Assembly: GCF_011386835.1 (NCBI RefSeq)
Contig: NC_088795.1
Coordinates: 118,313,434 to 118,377,433 of the forward strand
Reading direction: 5' to 3'
Length of the DNA stretch: 64,000 bases
DNA from: Chrysemys picta bellii
Taxonomy: Eukaryota > Chordata > Testudines > Emydidae
The notes under the pieces are model-generated. The model saw nothing but the letters and a program-made list of their open reading frames with translations. It had not been told where the DNA came from and made no database searches. The position numbers and the translations under genes are program-made. Below, piece after piece: positions 36,102 through 48,640 of this stretch; position 1 is the stretch's first letter, and each line of letters begins with the position of its first letter.

Positions 36102-36698
36102 GTGTCCGGAGTAAAGGAAAGTTTGGTAAGGGAGGAAAACAAACTACCTGGTAAGAATTTAAATATATTAGCTTTGGCTGAATTCTCTGTAACTGTACCT
36201 CTGGCTAAGATCCACATCAAGTGGGAGGATATTAAGAGAAATGTTGTTGTAGACATTAGGAATTTGCTACCTGCTGATATTTTAATAGACAATGATATTT
36301 TAACCATGTCTAAGCAGGTTAATGTCGTAGCTTGCAGCCAGAAAAAATATAGTGCTGCCTCACCCACTTTGTCTGTGGGCAGCAAGGAGAGCTATGAGAG
36401 GTGGGAAATACCCTCACTCCTTTGTCAGCAGAAGGTAGCAGTTTGTCCTCAGAGAAAGAGTTTGAAAATTCCACTGCTTTGCCAGAATCTGCTCTCAACG
36501 TCAGGGAGACTCAAAAGGAGTTTACTGACCCTTTCCTGGACAAGAAGAGAAATGCAGCTCAGAATAATACCCTGGCTAAGGAAGGGAAGGGTAGATTTTT
36601 TTCTAGAAGGTTTGTTGCACCGAGAAACTCTCACAAGTAAAAAGGTGTGTCCTGGTGAAGTACTAAAGTCTTATTTTATACTCCAGTTTTCAGGCTAG
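36102..36698 (+). pseudogene. Protease-region remnant of the plus-strand Gypsy element
   Basis: The open frame begins MSGVKESLVREENKL and contains VPLAKIHIKWEDIKRNVVVD and NLLPADILIDNDI, resembling the segment around the retroelement aspartic protease (LPADxLIGND). No clear DTG catalytic triad is visible. The second half of the frame is likely spacer or shifted. Confidence 0.6.
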
Positions 36699-36794
36699 TG
36701 CTAAAGAAGAAATGCAAAAGCAGATCCAGGAAGATGTGGAAAGCATACTGTATATGGGGGAGGAGTAAAAAAGCCCCTGGGCATCTATTATTGT

Positions 36795-37300
36795 GATGGT
36801 ACCTAAAAAGGATAAAACCCTTTCTGAGATTGTGTGTGGATTTTAGGAAGTTAAATGTTATTACCCAATTTAACCCTTACCCCACACCCTGGATAGAGGA
36901 CCAACTGGACTTATTGGGTGGGACAAAATTCATAAGCACACCAGATTTGACTCGAGGGAATTGGCAAATGCCCTTAGATGCTGAGGCGCAGGAAAAATCA
37001 GTTTTTATAGTGGCCTATATGAGTTTAAGGTTATGCCTTTTGGATTAATTAATGCAGGAGCTACCTTTCAGAGGCTTGTCAATGAAGTACTGCGAGGATT
37101 ACAGACCTTTGCTGGGGCCTATGTAGACAACTTGGCTATTTTTAGTGACTCTTGCCAAGACCACCTGAATTATGTGGGGATTGTATAGCAAAGGCTTAAA
37201 GACACCAACATCACTGGTAAGGTCTCCAAAAGCAAGATGGGGAGTGCAAAGGTATCTTATTTAGGGCTCATGGGGGTTTGTTCACCCTGATCCTTTAAAA
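36795..37300 (+). pseudogene. Reverse transcriptase remnant, catalytic motif mutated
   Basis: CVDFRKLNVITQFNPYPTPW, FISTPDLTRGNWQMPLDAEA and, after a frameshift near 37015, LYEFKVMPFGLINAGATFQR and AYVDNLAIFS are RT fingers/palm motifs of the Ty3/Gypsy type. The YxDD box reads YVDN, losing the second catalytic Asp. Stops occur in the surrounding frames. Confidence 0.9.
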
Positions 37301-37519
37301 GTAGAAGCTATTCAGAATTGGTGTGGCCTGCAAACCAAGAAGCAGACCCTATCCTTTATTGGTCTGGCCAACCATTACCGGAGAATTGTAAAGGGTTTAA
37401 TGATATGGTAGCACCCATAACAGAGCTTACAAAAAAGAGGAAGCCAGACCAGGCGGTATGGACCCAGGCCTGTGAGAAAAGCTTCTAGGACATAAAAGAT
37501 GCTTTGTCTAAAGAGCCAG

Positions 37520-37930
37520 TTTTAGCCAGCCCTGATTTCAGAAAACCCTTTGTGCTGTGCACTCATGCTTCTAACATTGGGGTGGGGGACAAGAGGCATC
37601 CTGTTGCCTTCTTGAGTACAAAACTGACCTCCCACCTCCACCCCCCAGCCCACTGAACAACCTATGCTGTCATCGAGTGTGATTGCTATGCCATTGTTTG
37701 GGCTGTTAAGCAACTTAAGCTTTATTTGTATAATTTAAAAAAATGATGTTTTAACAGACTAGCTCACTGTAACCATATTAGTTGGGAGTAAAGAGACCAA
37801 TTCCAGATGGTTACTCTGGAGCCTAGAGTATAACATGGATCTCTGCAAGAGTATAACATGGAAATAATCCATATCCAGGGGAAAGAAAATGTAGTGGCAG
37901 ATGCCTTCTCAAAAATAGGGAGGTGGGGCC
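37520..37930 (+). pseudogene. RNase H-like remnant of the same element
   Basis: PDFRKPFVLCTHASNIGVGD (near 37530), then CDCYAIVWAVKQLKLYLYNL (near 37680) and MEIIHIQGKENVVADAFSKI (37858 onward) are the tether/RNase H blocks that close Gypsy pol before integrase. There is no integrase: the pre-LTR motif follows within about 70 bp. Confidence 0.8.
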
Positions 37931-38084
37931 TTGAGGTGTATTCAGGAGTGTTGGTGACACTCCTTCCAGCACCTGTTTGGTGTTAGGAGTGACACGCTAG
38001 CAGACCGGGTTGTCGCTCATTCCACGGCACCTGGGCCTCATTGAACACGGACAAATGTATAGCTGGAAACCAGTTTGGCTCGCC

Positions 38085-38960
38085 TGTGTTAGTATTGGTA
38101 AAATAGATGTTAAGTTGAAAAGAATGTGTTTAGTATTTAGACTTTATGAAATGCCTGTAGGATGCTGCATGTATTAATCTTACATATAATATCTGTATCC
38201 CATGTGATAAGATAATATTTAAGAGTTTGCTCTTTAACTATAAAAATGTTTGCTAAGACTGTAAACCCCCATGATCAGGAGAGAAGCATTACCAAGTGTG
38301 AAATACTAGTTTACCACAAAAGGTGTCATCTCCTCCTCAACAAAAGAAGACCTATAGACACCAGACAAAGCATTGAGGAACATCAGTGGCTAAAAGACTT
38401 TGTTGATTGCTTCCCCCATGTTTTGAAGAGGGTACGTGCACGAGCCCTCGTCCCATCACAGCTTGAACACTGGGGGTAGGGAATACATATCCCTGCTAAG
38501 GAGAAATTACCATCATTGCGCTGCTTGGCATTCAGAAAGGGCAATATTTCAAACCATAAGCAAGGGATCCTCAAGCTGCTTAGTTAGGGTTAGCCTTAAA
38601 GGACATATAGAGTGTGCATATATAGCAGCTACTATCACCTTTTGGAAACTAAGCTTGTAACTCATTTGTGTGTGTATGTTTACCTGCTTTAACCTTATAA
38701 ATAACTCTTTTATCTCTTTTTCTTAGTTAGTAAATCTTTAGTTGTCATTATAGGACTGACTACAACCATTGTCTTTGCTTTGAGATCTGAGGAACAATTG
38801 ATCTGGGGTAAGTGACTGGTCCTTTGGGACTCGGAGTAACCTGAATATTGTTAGGATTTTTGGTGTAAGGGACCATCTATCTCAAAGGCAGACTTGCCTA
38901 GGTGGCAAGATAGACCGGAGTGCCCAAGGGGACTGTCTGTGACTCCATGTTCTAGTGCTT
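38085..38960 (+). mobile_element. 3' LTR of the plus-strand Gypsy element
   Basis: Begins TGTGTTAGTATTGGTAAAAT right after the pre-LTR motif (38000-38066) and continues through AGTATTTAGACTTTATG and GATGCTGCATGTATTAATC, as in turtle Gypsy LTRs. The right end is uncertain (around CCATGTTCTAGTGCTTGAGG, 38944-38963). No matching 5' LTR was recognised upstream of the gag. Confidence 0.6.
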
Positions 38961-38963
38961 GAG

Positions 38964-39248
38964 GAGAAGCCCCGGACTGCCGCCGAGTATTCCAATCGGG
39001 CCCCTCGGGTCATAAAGCTGGCCCTGCTCCTATTCTCACCTTCCCCAGTGGGTACTGTTGGTCTGCCTTGCTGCTCAGCTCCCTTGGCCTCCATTCTGTC
39101 CACTACCTCTCCCACAGATCATGGCTGAAAATGCCCTACCCAGCTTTAGGCTCCCACAGGCAGAATCTGCAAGAATTGTTTCAGAACCGTCAGGCTCATG
39201 ATTGTCTCCACAACCAGTGGGTGATGAGGTTCCACTACCACTGGGCCA
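38964..39248. other. Junction between two Gypsy remnants
   Basis: Sequence between the end of the plus-strand element and the minus-strand gag remnant. No coding match on either strand. Confidence 0.35.
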
Positions 39249-39560
39249 CTACACATGGACATATTCCTCATGGAAATGGCTCAGTCTGGAACAGGTGAGG
39301 ATATGCCTCGAGTCAGTTCCAGTCTGTCTAAAAGGGTAGCTTTTATCTCCGGATCTGAGCTTGTCACTCAAGGCTTGGTATACTACCTGGGCCTCTCCTG
39401 TCAGAAATGGTGCCACACTGGCCATCCAAGTTGACTCCTTCCAGCTGGCAGCACTGGCCACTCACTCAAAGGTGCAGAGGAAGGCCTCAGGGTCATCTTC
39501 TGAGCCCAACTTCACCTACCATGGCCAGGGCAACCTTAGCTGCCCTCTCCAGGACCAGCA
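39249..39560 (-). pseudogene. SCAN-like gag remnant of a minus-strand Gypsy (Gmr1-like) element
   Basis: In one frame SEDDPEAFLCTFE, a stop in place of one residue, then VASAASWKESTWMASVAPFL and TGEAQVVYQALSDKLRSGDK are recognisable as the capsid/SCAN-type region of Gypsy gag. The frame then runs into unrelated sequence. It is downstream of, and in the same orientation as, the LTR at 39827-40182. Confidence 0.75.
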
Positions 39561-39809
39561 AGACTCCCTGGAGCCCATTTCTCCAGGTGCTTCAGGAACT
39601 GTTTTTGTTGACCCTGCTGGTTGTTGTGATGCCAACAGGTGGATGTCTCCTCCCATCCTATCCTACTAAAAAAGCAAGGGGGGAATCCACCAGACAAACC
39701 CTGCTAGCCATCACTTCTGCCACTGTCCTTTCTTTAACTGCTTTCCTGTTCTCCTCCACTTTTTCTTATGCTGACTCATCTCCCTCTCAGTTCCAGAAGC
39801 TGTCTTCCT

Positions 39810-40182
39810 GCCCACATCCTCCACCATGTATAGGGCTGCTGGCCTATCTTCCCCAGCCCAGGAAGGAATAACACGACCTCCAAATCTCTTTCAGACCCTT
39901 CCTTCAGGGCACAGTTTATTAACTTAATCAAATAAAATCACAAAGTAACACAATACCAAGTTATTCCCCTGACCAATCCAGGTTGCAGGGGGTCCAGAAG
40001 CCTTTCAATCTGCATCTCTCCCTGTTCCAGGGCCAGTCACAAGAGCCAGCCTCAGCTCTCAGCTGACTAAATTCTCTCAGCCCTTTATCCACCTGATCCC
40101 GTCTCAGCTGGATTAGATAATCAAACAGGGCTGGCTGGCCACAGGGTCACTGGCCCTTAAAGGTGCAGGCCACCCTCTTACA
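39810..40182 (-). mobile_element. 5' LTR plus primer-binding site of the minus-strand Gypsy element
   Basis: On the minus strand the LTR runs from TGTAAGAGGGTGG (40182) to TACA (39827), 356 bp, with an internal TTAATAAACTGTGCC polyadenylation-type region. TGGTGGAGGATGTGGGC (39826-39810) follows immediately, in the primer-binding position. The LTR at 33666 is a diverged relative. Body is truncated after gag. Confidence 0.8.
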
Positions 40183-40274
40183 ATGTTCTATGCAGGCAGA
40201 CCCCGTCTGTCCGTGGAGTCCCCTTGAAGTCAGCATAGCTCTGCCCACACGGAACAATTTACAAGATGGAGGCC

Positions 40275-40390
40275 TTAGACTATAAGCTCTCTGGGGCAGT
40301 CCATTGCATTTTGTTTATGTATAGTGCCCATGCGGTCCCAATTCTGATTGGGGCTCCCTGGAATGACAGCAATATAAATAATAAGACTCA
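40275..40390 (-). repeat. Ancient MIR/CORE-like SINE fragment
   Basis: TATAAGCTCTCTGGGGCAGT, TATGTATAGTGCCCAT, GGGGCTCCCTGGAATGAC and AATATAAATAATAAGACT are the reverse-oriented version of the repeat at 1255-1390. Confidence 0.6.
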
Positions 40391-40489
40391 GACTAACTTG
40401 GCAAGCTGACAGTGACGTGGTACTCTTGTGCTGGCGATGGTGGTGACAATGGTGTAACACTGATGTGGGGGGAAGGAGTGGTGAGTTAC

Positions 40490-40693
40490 CTGCTGTGCCT
40501 GCTGCAGCAGCTCCATGCGCTCATGCAAGATCTGGCTATCAAACTCGCGGCTCTGCCTCAGGATCTGCCTCCGCACCTTCTCCACCGCAGCTCGCAAATC
40601 CTCCCTCTGCACTTCATTCAATGACTCACTCGCCCGCCTTCCAGGGTCCTGCTGCAGAGCGTTATACAGCGTGGCTTCCAGCTCCTGGATTTT
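40490..40693 (-). CDS. JAKMIP1: JAKMIP1 coding exon (68 residues, coiled coil)
   Basis: Acceptor CATTAG at 40699-40694, donor GTAACT after CAG at 40490. Encodes KIQELEATLYNALQQDPGRR, then SLNEVQREDLRAAVEKVRRQ, ILRQSREFDSQILHERMELL and QQAQQ. This is the segment that best separates the paralogues: the RQILRQSREFDSQIL wording fits JAKMIP1, whereas JAKMIP2 and JAKMIP3 differ here as I recall. The largest exon in the window. Confidence 0.95.
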
Positions 40694-40699
40694 CTAATG

Positions 40700-42465
<1,766 letters not shown>

Positions 42466-43114
42466 TCATGAGGAATCATAAAGTTCACCATTTTTTTGTA
42501 TGCAATCTCTCAGTCACTTTCACCTGAAAGCAACTGAGAACCTAAAGCCATGGGTCATATTTATTGTTAGGATATTTAGAGTATTAGATTGATTAGTATT
42601 TAAAAAACAACAACATCATATTAACTATGGGTATCTAGAAAGCACCTTTCCTTTGATGATCTCTAAAACACGGTATAAACCTTAAGGGCAAGATCCTGCC
42701 TTTATCTGACAGAGGCACACACAAAGGAGGGAGAGAAGGGTGAAGCATGTCTACCATGCATGTAGTACAAGAGCCATTATTTACACAAGGCAGGCCAAGA
42801 GAGGGGAGAAAATCATGTTGTTAAGTGCACTTCACTGCTCCTTTGAAAATGAGTAATATATGCCCCTCAAGGGTTTATGCTGGAGGTCTCAATCTACGTA
42901 CTAACTAGCCGAGTGTGCAGCTATGTACTTTAGTCAGCAAATTGTATTTGAATTAGGAAATGGGATGACTACTTGATGTGGAGTCCAGGACCCCTCCTTA
43001 GTGCAAGGCAGAGATTCTGCTCCACTGCTAGCATAGAACAAAAAGAGGTTCTTTATGCCCTCTGGTTTTCTCTGTCAGACTTGCCTGGCAGAGGGCAAAC
43101 TTTGGTTCTAAACC

Positions 43115-43265
43115 TCACACTACCCCTATAAAGGTAGGTAACTCTAATCTGATATGGGTAAACCGAGGGCCAGAGAGATTAAGGGACTTTGCCTACACAG
43201 TTGCAGAAGCTAGTATTAGAACTCAGGATTTCTGAATACTTTTCAATCACTAAACTCACTAACCC
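43115..43265 (-). repeat. MIR-like fragment, reverse
   Basis: CCCCTATAAAGGTAGGTAAC, CGAGGGCCAGAGAGATTAAG and TAGAACTCAGGATTTCTGA fit reverse MIR. Confidence 0.6.
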
Positions 43266-44444
43266 GCAGTAATAATATCTTACCTGTACATTGCTATAGC
43301 AACTGGGCACAAGGTGTTTTACAGGCCACCTATATATTATAGATGGATCATATCCACTGTCACTGAAATGCTGAACAGATTAGGATTCCGTGGAACTCAA
43401 TATCCAAAACTGAAGCTATAGGAAGACGATGAGTCTTAGAATGAGACTCTAAATAGTTGGAACTTAACCAGGACACAGGGGCCAGGAAACTTGCTCTTGA
43501 AAAAAGTGCTCTGGAGCTTTTAATGAGCACAAGTACACACCATAATCAGGCTGGAAAATACTAGCTTTATATCATTCTTTTTGTGGTGATGGTGCCCATA
43601 AACAAATAGCCCAGAAAGCGGAAAGGCAATTTGGTCAGACTTACCATTTATAGTCATTTTTATTTAAAGATAAACTTTTGTGTTTCCTCAACATATGGAA
43701 CAAAAAGCAGTTTAAATATAAATCCATGTACCTTCTGATAAAGGCCTTTTAGCTTTCATAAAAATACAAAATGGGCTAGTGTGTGTATGCGTATAACAAA
43801 AGGCTTTTAAAAACAGAAAGCTTTGCCATTCTGGATCATCTATTTTAGTAGCAGAACCACTCCAAAACATAGAATGGTGTCACTAACAGAAATTATTGGC
43901 CTATGTCAATAGTAAGAAAAGATGTTCAGATTGACTCTGGGTCTTGTTTGCATTTACTGGGCCAAATTTTGCTTTCAAATGCAATGCCCAATAATGTCCG
44001 TGGGAATTGTGCACATAAGCATAGGGACACAATTTGGTAATTAGTAATCAGTAATTAGTAATAAAACAAAATTCCCATTTGAAATGTTATTTGGCTTAAA
44101 ATAAAACTGCTCAGCCCAGTAATCTGACAGTCTGAAGAGTCAGTAAGCATAAGAACTAATTATAATATATATTGTTCCTTGTTATTGGAAGTACCCCAGT
44201 TGTTGGAACAAGCCATTGTTTTTTACATTGGCAGCATAGAAGTCAAATATGGGAGACTAGAACAAGGTTCCATGCCATTTTCATTCTGATATAATCCATA
44301 AACAAACTGTAATGTTTAATGTTTTAAAACTTTATTAAACACTGGAGTTCTTTCAATGATCCATGAACCAATATAAAAGCAGAATGGGAACTTATTTCAG
44401 TCTTGGATGCTGAATGTTCATACGACAATGACACAATTATTGTT

Positions 44445-44690
44445 AATTATTTTTTCTATTACAGCAGCACCTAGAGGGGCAAGATCCAGGCCCCACTGTG
44501 TGCTGTACAAACATACAATAAGAGACAGTCACTGCTCTAAAGAGCTTGCAAGCTAAATAGACAGGAGAAAGGGTGATAAGGGAAACAGGCACAGGGAGGG
44601 GAAGTGACTTGCTCAAAGGTACACAGCAGGTCAGTGGCAGAGCTAGGAACAAGTCCCAGTCTAGTGCCCTAGTCACGGTACCACACGGAC
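44445..44690. repeat. Ancient SINE, long copy with MIR-like 3' part
   Basis: CACCTAGAGGGGCAAGATCC, GTGTGCTGTACAAACATAC, AGAGCTTGCAAGCTAAATAG, then AAGTGACTTGCTCAAAGGTA and GTCAGTGGCAGAGCTAGGAA. The best preserved copy of the family also seen at 1255 and 40275. Confidence 0.65.
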
Positions 44691-44763
44691 TCGCAGGTGA
44701 TATCACCATCATTTAAGCAGGGTGGCCACTACCAGCAATAGGAGTCAGAAATTGTAATGAGGA

Positions 44764-44851
44764 TGGGATTTTCAGAAGCACTCAGCATTGGCCTAACTCT
44801 ACTCCCAAAGGAAGCAGCTAGGCCAATACTGAGCGCTTCTGAAAATCTCAC
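44764..44851. repeat. Near-perfect palindrome, 31-base arms
   Basis: GATTTTCAGAAGCACTCAGC plus ATTGGCCTA (left, to 44795) is inverted at the right as TAGGCCAATACTGAGCGCTT plus CTGAAAATC, with two mismatches and a 23-base loop. Probably a foldback member of the GTGCTGAG-type repeats. Confidence 0.65.
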
Positions 44852-45274
44852 CATAAAATAAATTTTCATATTCGTTACACAATTTATGCCGGGCAAGATG
44901 TGACTATTGCTTTTGAGACTGACAGATTGCTGAGCTGAGCAAATACATACAGTTCCTTGGTGCGTAAATACTCAGAAGCTTGAAGTGAACATGAATTACA
45001 GATACCACAGATTGCAAATGAAAACATGTATATGTCAAGTTAGAGAGACACGACATATTTGTTCTAATTTACTTTGTAAAACAATCTAGTGTTTTCCATT
45101 TCCCCCCTAAAAATATGTTATTTTTTTACATTTTCCAACTCAGAGTTACAAATACAGTAATTCTTGGCGTAATACAGATAAAAGGGCCCACACCTTGTAT
45201 TACATGATTATTGGTATCACGCCCCATTCACAAAGGCAGTGCACCAAACAATGAGCCAGAAAAGCCAAATTCTA

Positions 45275-45440
45275 ATCTTGGCACTGACAGCCAAAGGCAA
45301 GAAAGTCACTTCACCCATCAGCCTCTGTCTCGCTTTCTGTAAGATGGGGATAATGTTGTTTATGTATCTACTAGGAAAATGTATGGCAAGGTTTAATCCG
45401 TATTTGTACATCAATTGGAAGATGAAAAGTGCTACATGCA
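45275..45440 (+). repeat. MIR-like fragment, forward
   Basis: AAGAAAGTCACTTCACCCAT, CAGCCTCTGTCTCGCTTTCT and GTAAGATGGGGATAATG match the MIR core and 3' part. Confidence 0.65.
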
Positions 45441-46013
45441 TGATAAATCAACAAAATTAAACATTCATTCAGAAAATCTTCATATAACATACAGCAAAAG
45501 GAGAGCTTAGTATCATATCAAATTTGTAGTGAAAGACTTAATTGCACTTTGGAATTCATCCATCCTTGAGAGGGAAGAGAGGTTAAGACAAAAAAGCGGA
45601 AGCAGGAAGAGGACTTCATTAGTTGAAATTACACACCATAGGCCAAATTAATCCCTGGTGCAATTCTACTGAAATTTGACTCCAAGACTCCAAAGAACCT
45701 GCTGTTGCCAAACAAAATAATATACATAGAAAGCACACAGACAGGTTTCATACCATTTGCTTATTATACCCGTTCGTGTGGTATATTGTAGGTACAGCCA
45801 TGCTTCAGTCTCAGTTTAATTACTTTTTTCTCTACACATCAATGGCATTAGCTATTAAACAGAGTTTTATAAAACTATTCCTGACAGCACCACGCAGTCA
45901 TCCCCACTACAAAGAAAACAGCAACAACTTAACACGTCATCGTGTTTACAGACTTCTCTCTGAAATGGAGTTCTAGCTGAGCAAGTGACTTTTTTAAAAT
46001 GATCATTTCTTAC

Positions 46014-46082
46014 CTTTTCATTCTCCAGGTCCATCATCTTCTGTGTCAGTGCAGCTTCTGTTCCCTCTATTTGTTTTAGCCA
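46014..46082 (-). CDS. JAKMIP1: JAKMIP1 coding exon (23 residues)
   Basis: Acceptor TCATATAG (AG 46084-46083), donor GTAAGA after AAG at 46014. Encodes WLKQIEGTEAALTQKMMDLE and NEK, amphipathic coiled coil. Phase 0 at both ends. Confidence 0.95.
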
Positions 46083-46433
46083 CTATATGAACATGGCAGG
46101 AACAAGAGGAATAGAAAAAGATGAGAATACAGCATCATTTGGAAGAGCATCATTGAAAGTGAGGTAAGTTAATTTGTTGATGAGCGTGCCAATTGCATGC
46201 TTCACCCATCCCCACCCCCATTAACTGTTCAGCTTTTTCAAACTACAGAAATGAGGAGGAGGGAACTGGGAAGACTAATTATGAGTGGAGGCTGATCCTT
46301 CCCCCTCTAAAGGCCTAGGTTCAAATGTGACTGGGGTCAAGAAAGCAAAATTAGTTGATTGTTTCATCCTTGCTGCTCCCCAGGCCCATTTGTCCACATC
46401 ACAAACCCACCATATGGTGTCAGGGCCCAACCT

Positions 46434-46493
46434 TGCAATCCTTTCTTATGGTAACTTAAACCAGTGGGAGTATTTGCATGAGGAAGGATTGCA
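46434..46493. repeat. Short palindromic repeat (TGCAATCCTT arms)
   Basis: TGCAATCCTT at the left is exactly inverted as AAGGATTGCA at the right, with further partial pairing (TTATG/CATGA) around CCAGTGGGAG. Confidence 0.55.
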
Positions 46494-46576
46494 GAATCCA
46501 TCCTTTATTTGGCACAATTCACAGCATTTGTTGGGAGCAAGCTCATTACTAGAACAAGAGGGGCTTTGAAGGTGAA

Positions 46577-46749
46577 CAGGGGCGTGTGCAAGAATTAAAA
46601 TTTGACCGCTTTTGGAGGGGCACGTTCTGTGCCCCTACCGCAGCCCTGGGACCAGAAGAGCTTGCTCTCCTCACTGCAGGCCCGGGGCCGGAGGAGTTCT
46701 GTGTCCCCTGTGTCCCTGTTTGCCCCCGCCCCTCTTGGGCACTGCCCTG
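46577..46749. mobile_element. Probable decayed hAT-type MITE, 173 bp
   Basis: CAGGGGCGTGTGC at the left and, reversed, CAGGGCAGTGCCC at the right. Flanking 8-mers AAGGTGAA and GAAATGAA differ only by transitions, as expected of an aged duplication. GC-rich core. Confidence 0.5.
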
Positions 46750-47854
46750 GAAATGAAGATTAAGATGGGTAGGGAGAACTGTGTGAAGAAATTCATGCAG
46801 TGGCTACCATCCGATCAATCTCTTATTATTATGCTTTAAAAAATGTGACCAAATGAAAAGAAGAATGGTCGTTGCATTCCAACTGTAAGACGATACATAG
46901 AGGAAACTACAGTTTTATGCCTTGAATATTAATGATGGCTAAGAGTATGCTAACATTCAGCTTTATGGGTTGTCAGGATGGATGGGAATTCTCATTCTTG
47001 TTCATGGTTTTATTTTATTTTATTTCTTCATTGGATTACAGGACTCCCTTACAACACAGTCTGGCCAGTTCCCACTGAAGTCAGTAGGAGCTTCACCATT
47101 GACTTTAGCAGGAGCAAGGTTGGGCACTTAGAATATTAAGTGGAAGAACTTTGGGGAGAGTGATGAATCTTTGTTAACTTTTGTTTAAATAGCTGATGTG
47201 ATGTGTTTTAGGGGTCTACTGATATTTAAGGACAGATGTTGGGCCAATATAACATATTACCTCACCCACCTCTGTCCTATATATACACATACAGACACAC
47301 TAAAATGTCATATGTTTTTAAATAGCTGATAGTCATTTCTTTCCTCACTACCTGGTAAGTCCTAACTACAGGATTCTGCATTTTCCTGCTAGCACCTGAG
47401 ATCAGTAACACCTAAGCATTCACCATGCTGCACCTTTGACCTTAATTAACAGCATCAGAACAATAGGCAGCATCTTGCCTATTTAAGCATTAAACCCCAT
47501 ATTCAGCAGCACTTTTTCAGTTCACTTTAAAGCCCCTTAACAGGGAGGCCCAGAACTCTTAATTCTTCATTTGCGGTGTTTGCCTAATTAATGTGGTAAG
47601 GAAGGAGTCAATGGACTGAATGGTTGGATTTGGTAATTAGAGCAACTCAAATGACCTACACTTGTGACAGGATCAGAAGGAAACTGTTTCTACAATAAAG
47701 AGGAGGGGGAAAAATCTGATTTCTGATTTAAACGGCTCTGTGATTGAAATCCAAGATATCTGTGATTGTAATATGCTTCCCACAGATATATTTTAACATG
47801 CAGAAACTCCAGTGAATTACTGCTGCCTCCATGTATTAGGAGGATTTTCTAGTG

Positions 47855-48458
47855 CAGGGATGGGCAAACTACGGCCCAGGGGTCGCATCCGGCCCTCCAG
47901 ACGTTTTAATCCGGCCCTCAAGCTTCCGCTGGGAAGCGAGATTTGGGGCTTGCCCCACTCTGCGCAGCTCCCGGAAGCAGCAGCATGTCCCCCCTCTGGC
48001 TCCTATGCGTAGGGGCAGCCAGGGGGTTCCGCACGCTGCCCCCACCCAAACACTACCCCCACAGCTCCCATTGGCTGGGAGCTGCAGGAGCAGTGCCTGC
48101 AGACATGGCAGCACACAGAGCCGCCTGGCCACGCCTCTGTGTAGGAGCCAGAGTGGGGACATGCCGCTGATTCTGGGAGCTGCTTGGGATAAGCGCCGCA
48201 TTGAGCCTGCACCCCTGACCCCCTCCCATACCCCACACCCCGATCGTTCTCGTGCCCTCCGAACCCCTCGGTCCCAGCCCAGAGCCCCCTCCTGCACCCT
48301 AAACTCCTCATTTCTGGCCCCACCCCAGAGCCCGCACCCCCAGCTGGAGCCCTCACCCCTTCCCACACACCAATCCTCAATTTTGTGAGAATTCATGGCC
48401 CACCATACAATTTCCATACCCAGATGTGGCCCTCGAGCCAAAAAGTTTGCCCACCCCG
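47855..48458. mobile_element. hAT-type non-autonomous transposon, about 600 bp
   Basis: CAGGGATGGGCAAACTACGG at the left and, reversed, CGGGGTGGGCAAACTTTTTG at the right are terminal inverted repeats. GTTTTAATCCGGCCCTC and GATGTGGCCCTCGAGCC lie just inside. Flanking sequences TTCTAGTG and GTCTAATA are a plausible but eroded 8-bp duplication. Interior GC-rich with no transposase; long open frames on both strands are compositional. Confidence 0.75.
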
Positions 48459-48477
48459 GTCTAATAGATAGGATATG

Positions 48478-48640
48478 GAGCGACCTGGGTTCAATTTAAT
48501 CTGCCTCGTGCCTCAGTAAAATGGGGCTAATACTTCCCTGCCTCACAGGTGTGCTATGTAGATTAATTCATTACTGAATTTTAGTCATTGCTTGATTGTG
48601 AGGCACTCAGACTACAGTGGTGTAAAAGTACATAGATAGA
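48478..48640 (+). repeat. MIR-like fragment, forward
   Basis: CGACCTGGGTTCAATTTAAT, CCTCGTGCCTCAGTAAAATG and GGGGCTAATACTTCCCTGCC fit MIR. Confidence 0.65.

Larger units (their letters stand above)
14662..40489 (-). other. JAKMIP1: JAKMIP1 25.8-kb intron
   Basis: The largest intron in the window. It hosts most of the mobile DNA: CR1 pieces, MITEs, one large hAT element and a nested Gypsy cluster. The stretches 14930-16000, 16810-18560, 21500-22950, 23200-24235, 25260-27580, 27670-30360 and 31030-32660 hold no exon and no clear repeat apart from simple repeats and unassigned relics. An open frame of 176 codons at 24373-23843 (minus) is judged fortuitous. Confidence 0.65.

Noticed and set aside
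40388..40489. Extension of the JAKMIP1 68-residue exon beyond CAG into further codons
   Set aside because: The frame stays open past 40490 but leaves family similarity exactly at the GTAACT donor, and the next exon at 14661 continues the protein precisely.
47869..48441. Open frames up to 190 codons on both strands
   Set aside because: They lie wholly inside a GC-rich non-autonomous transposon; several overlapping frames are open at once, which reflects composition, not coding.
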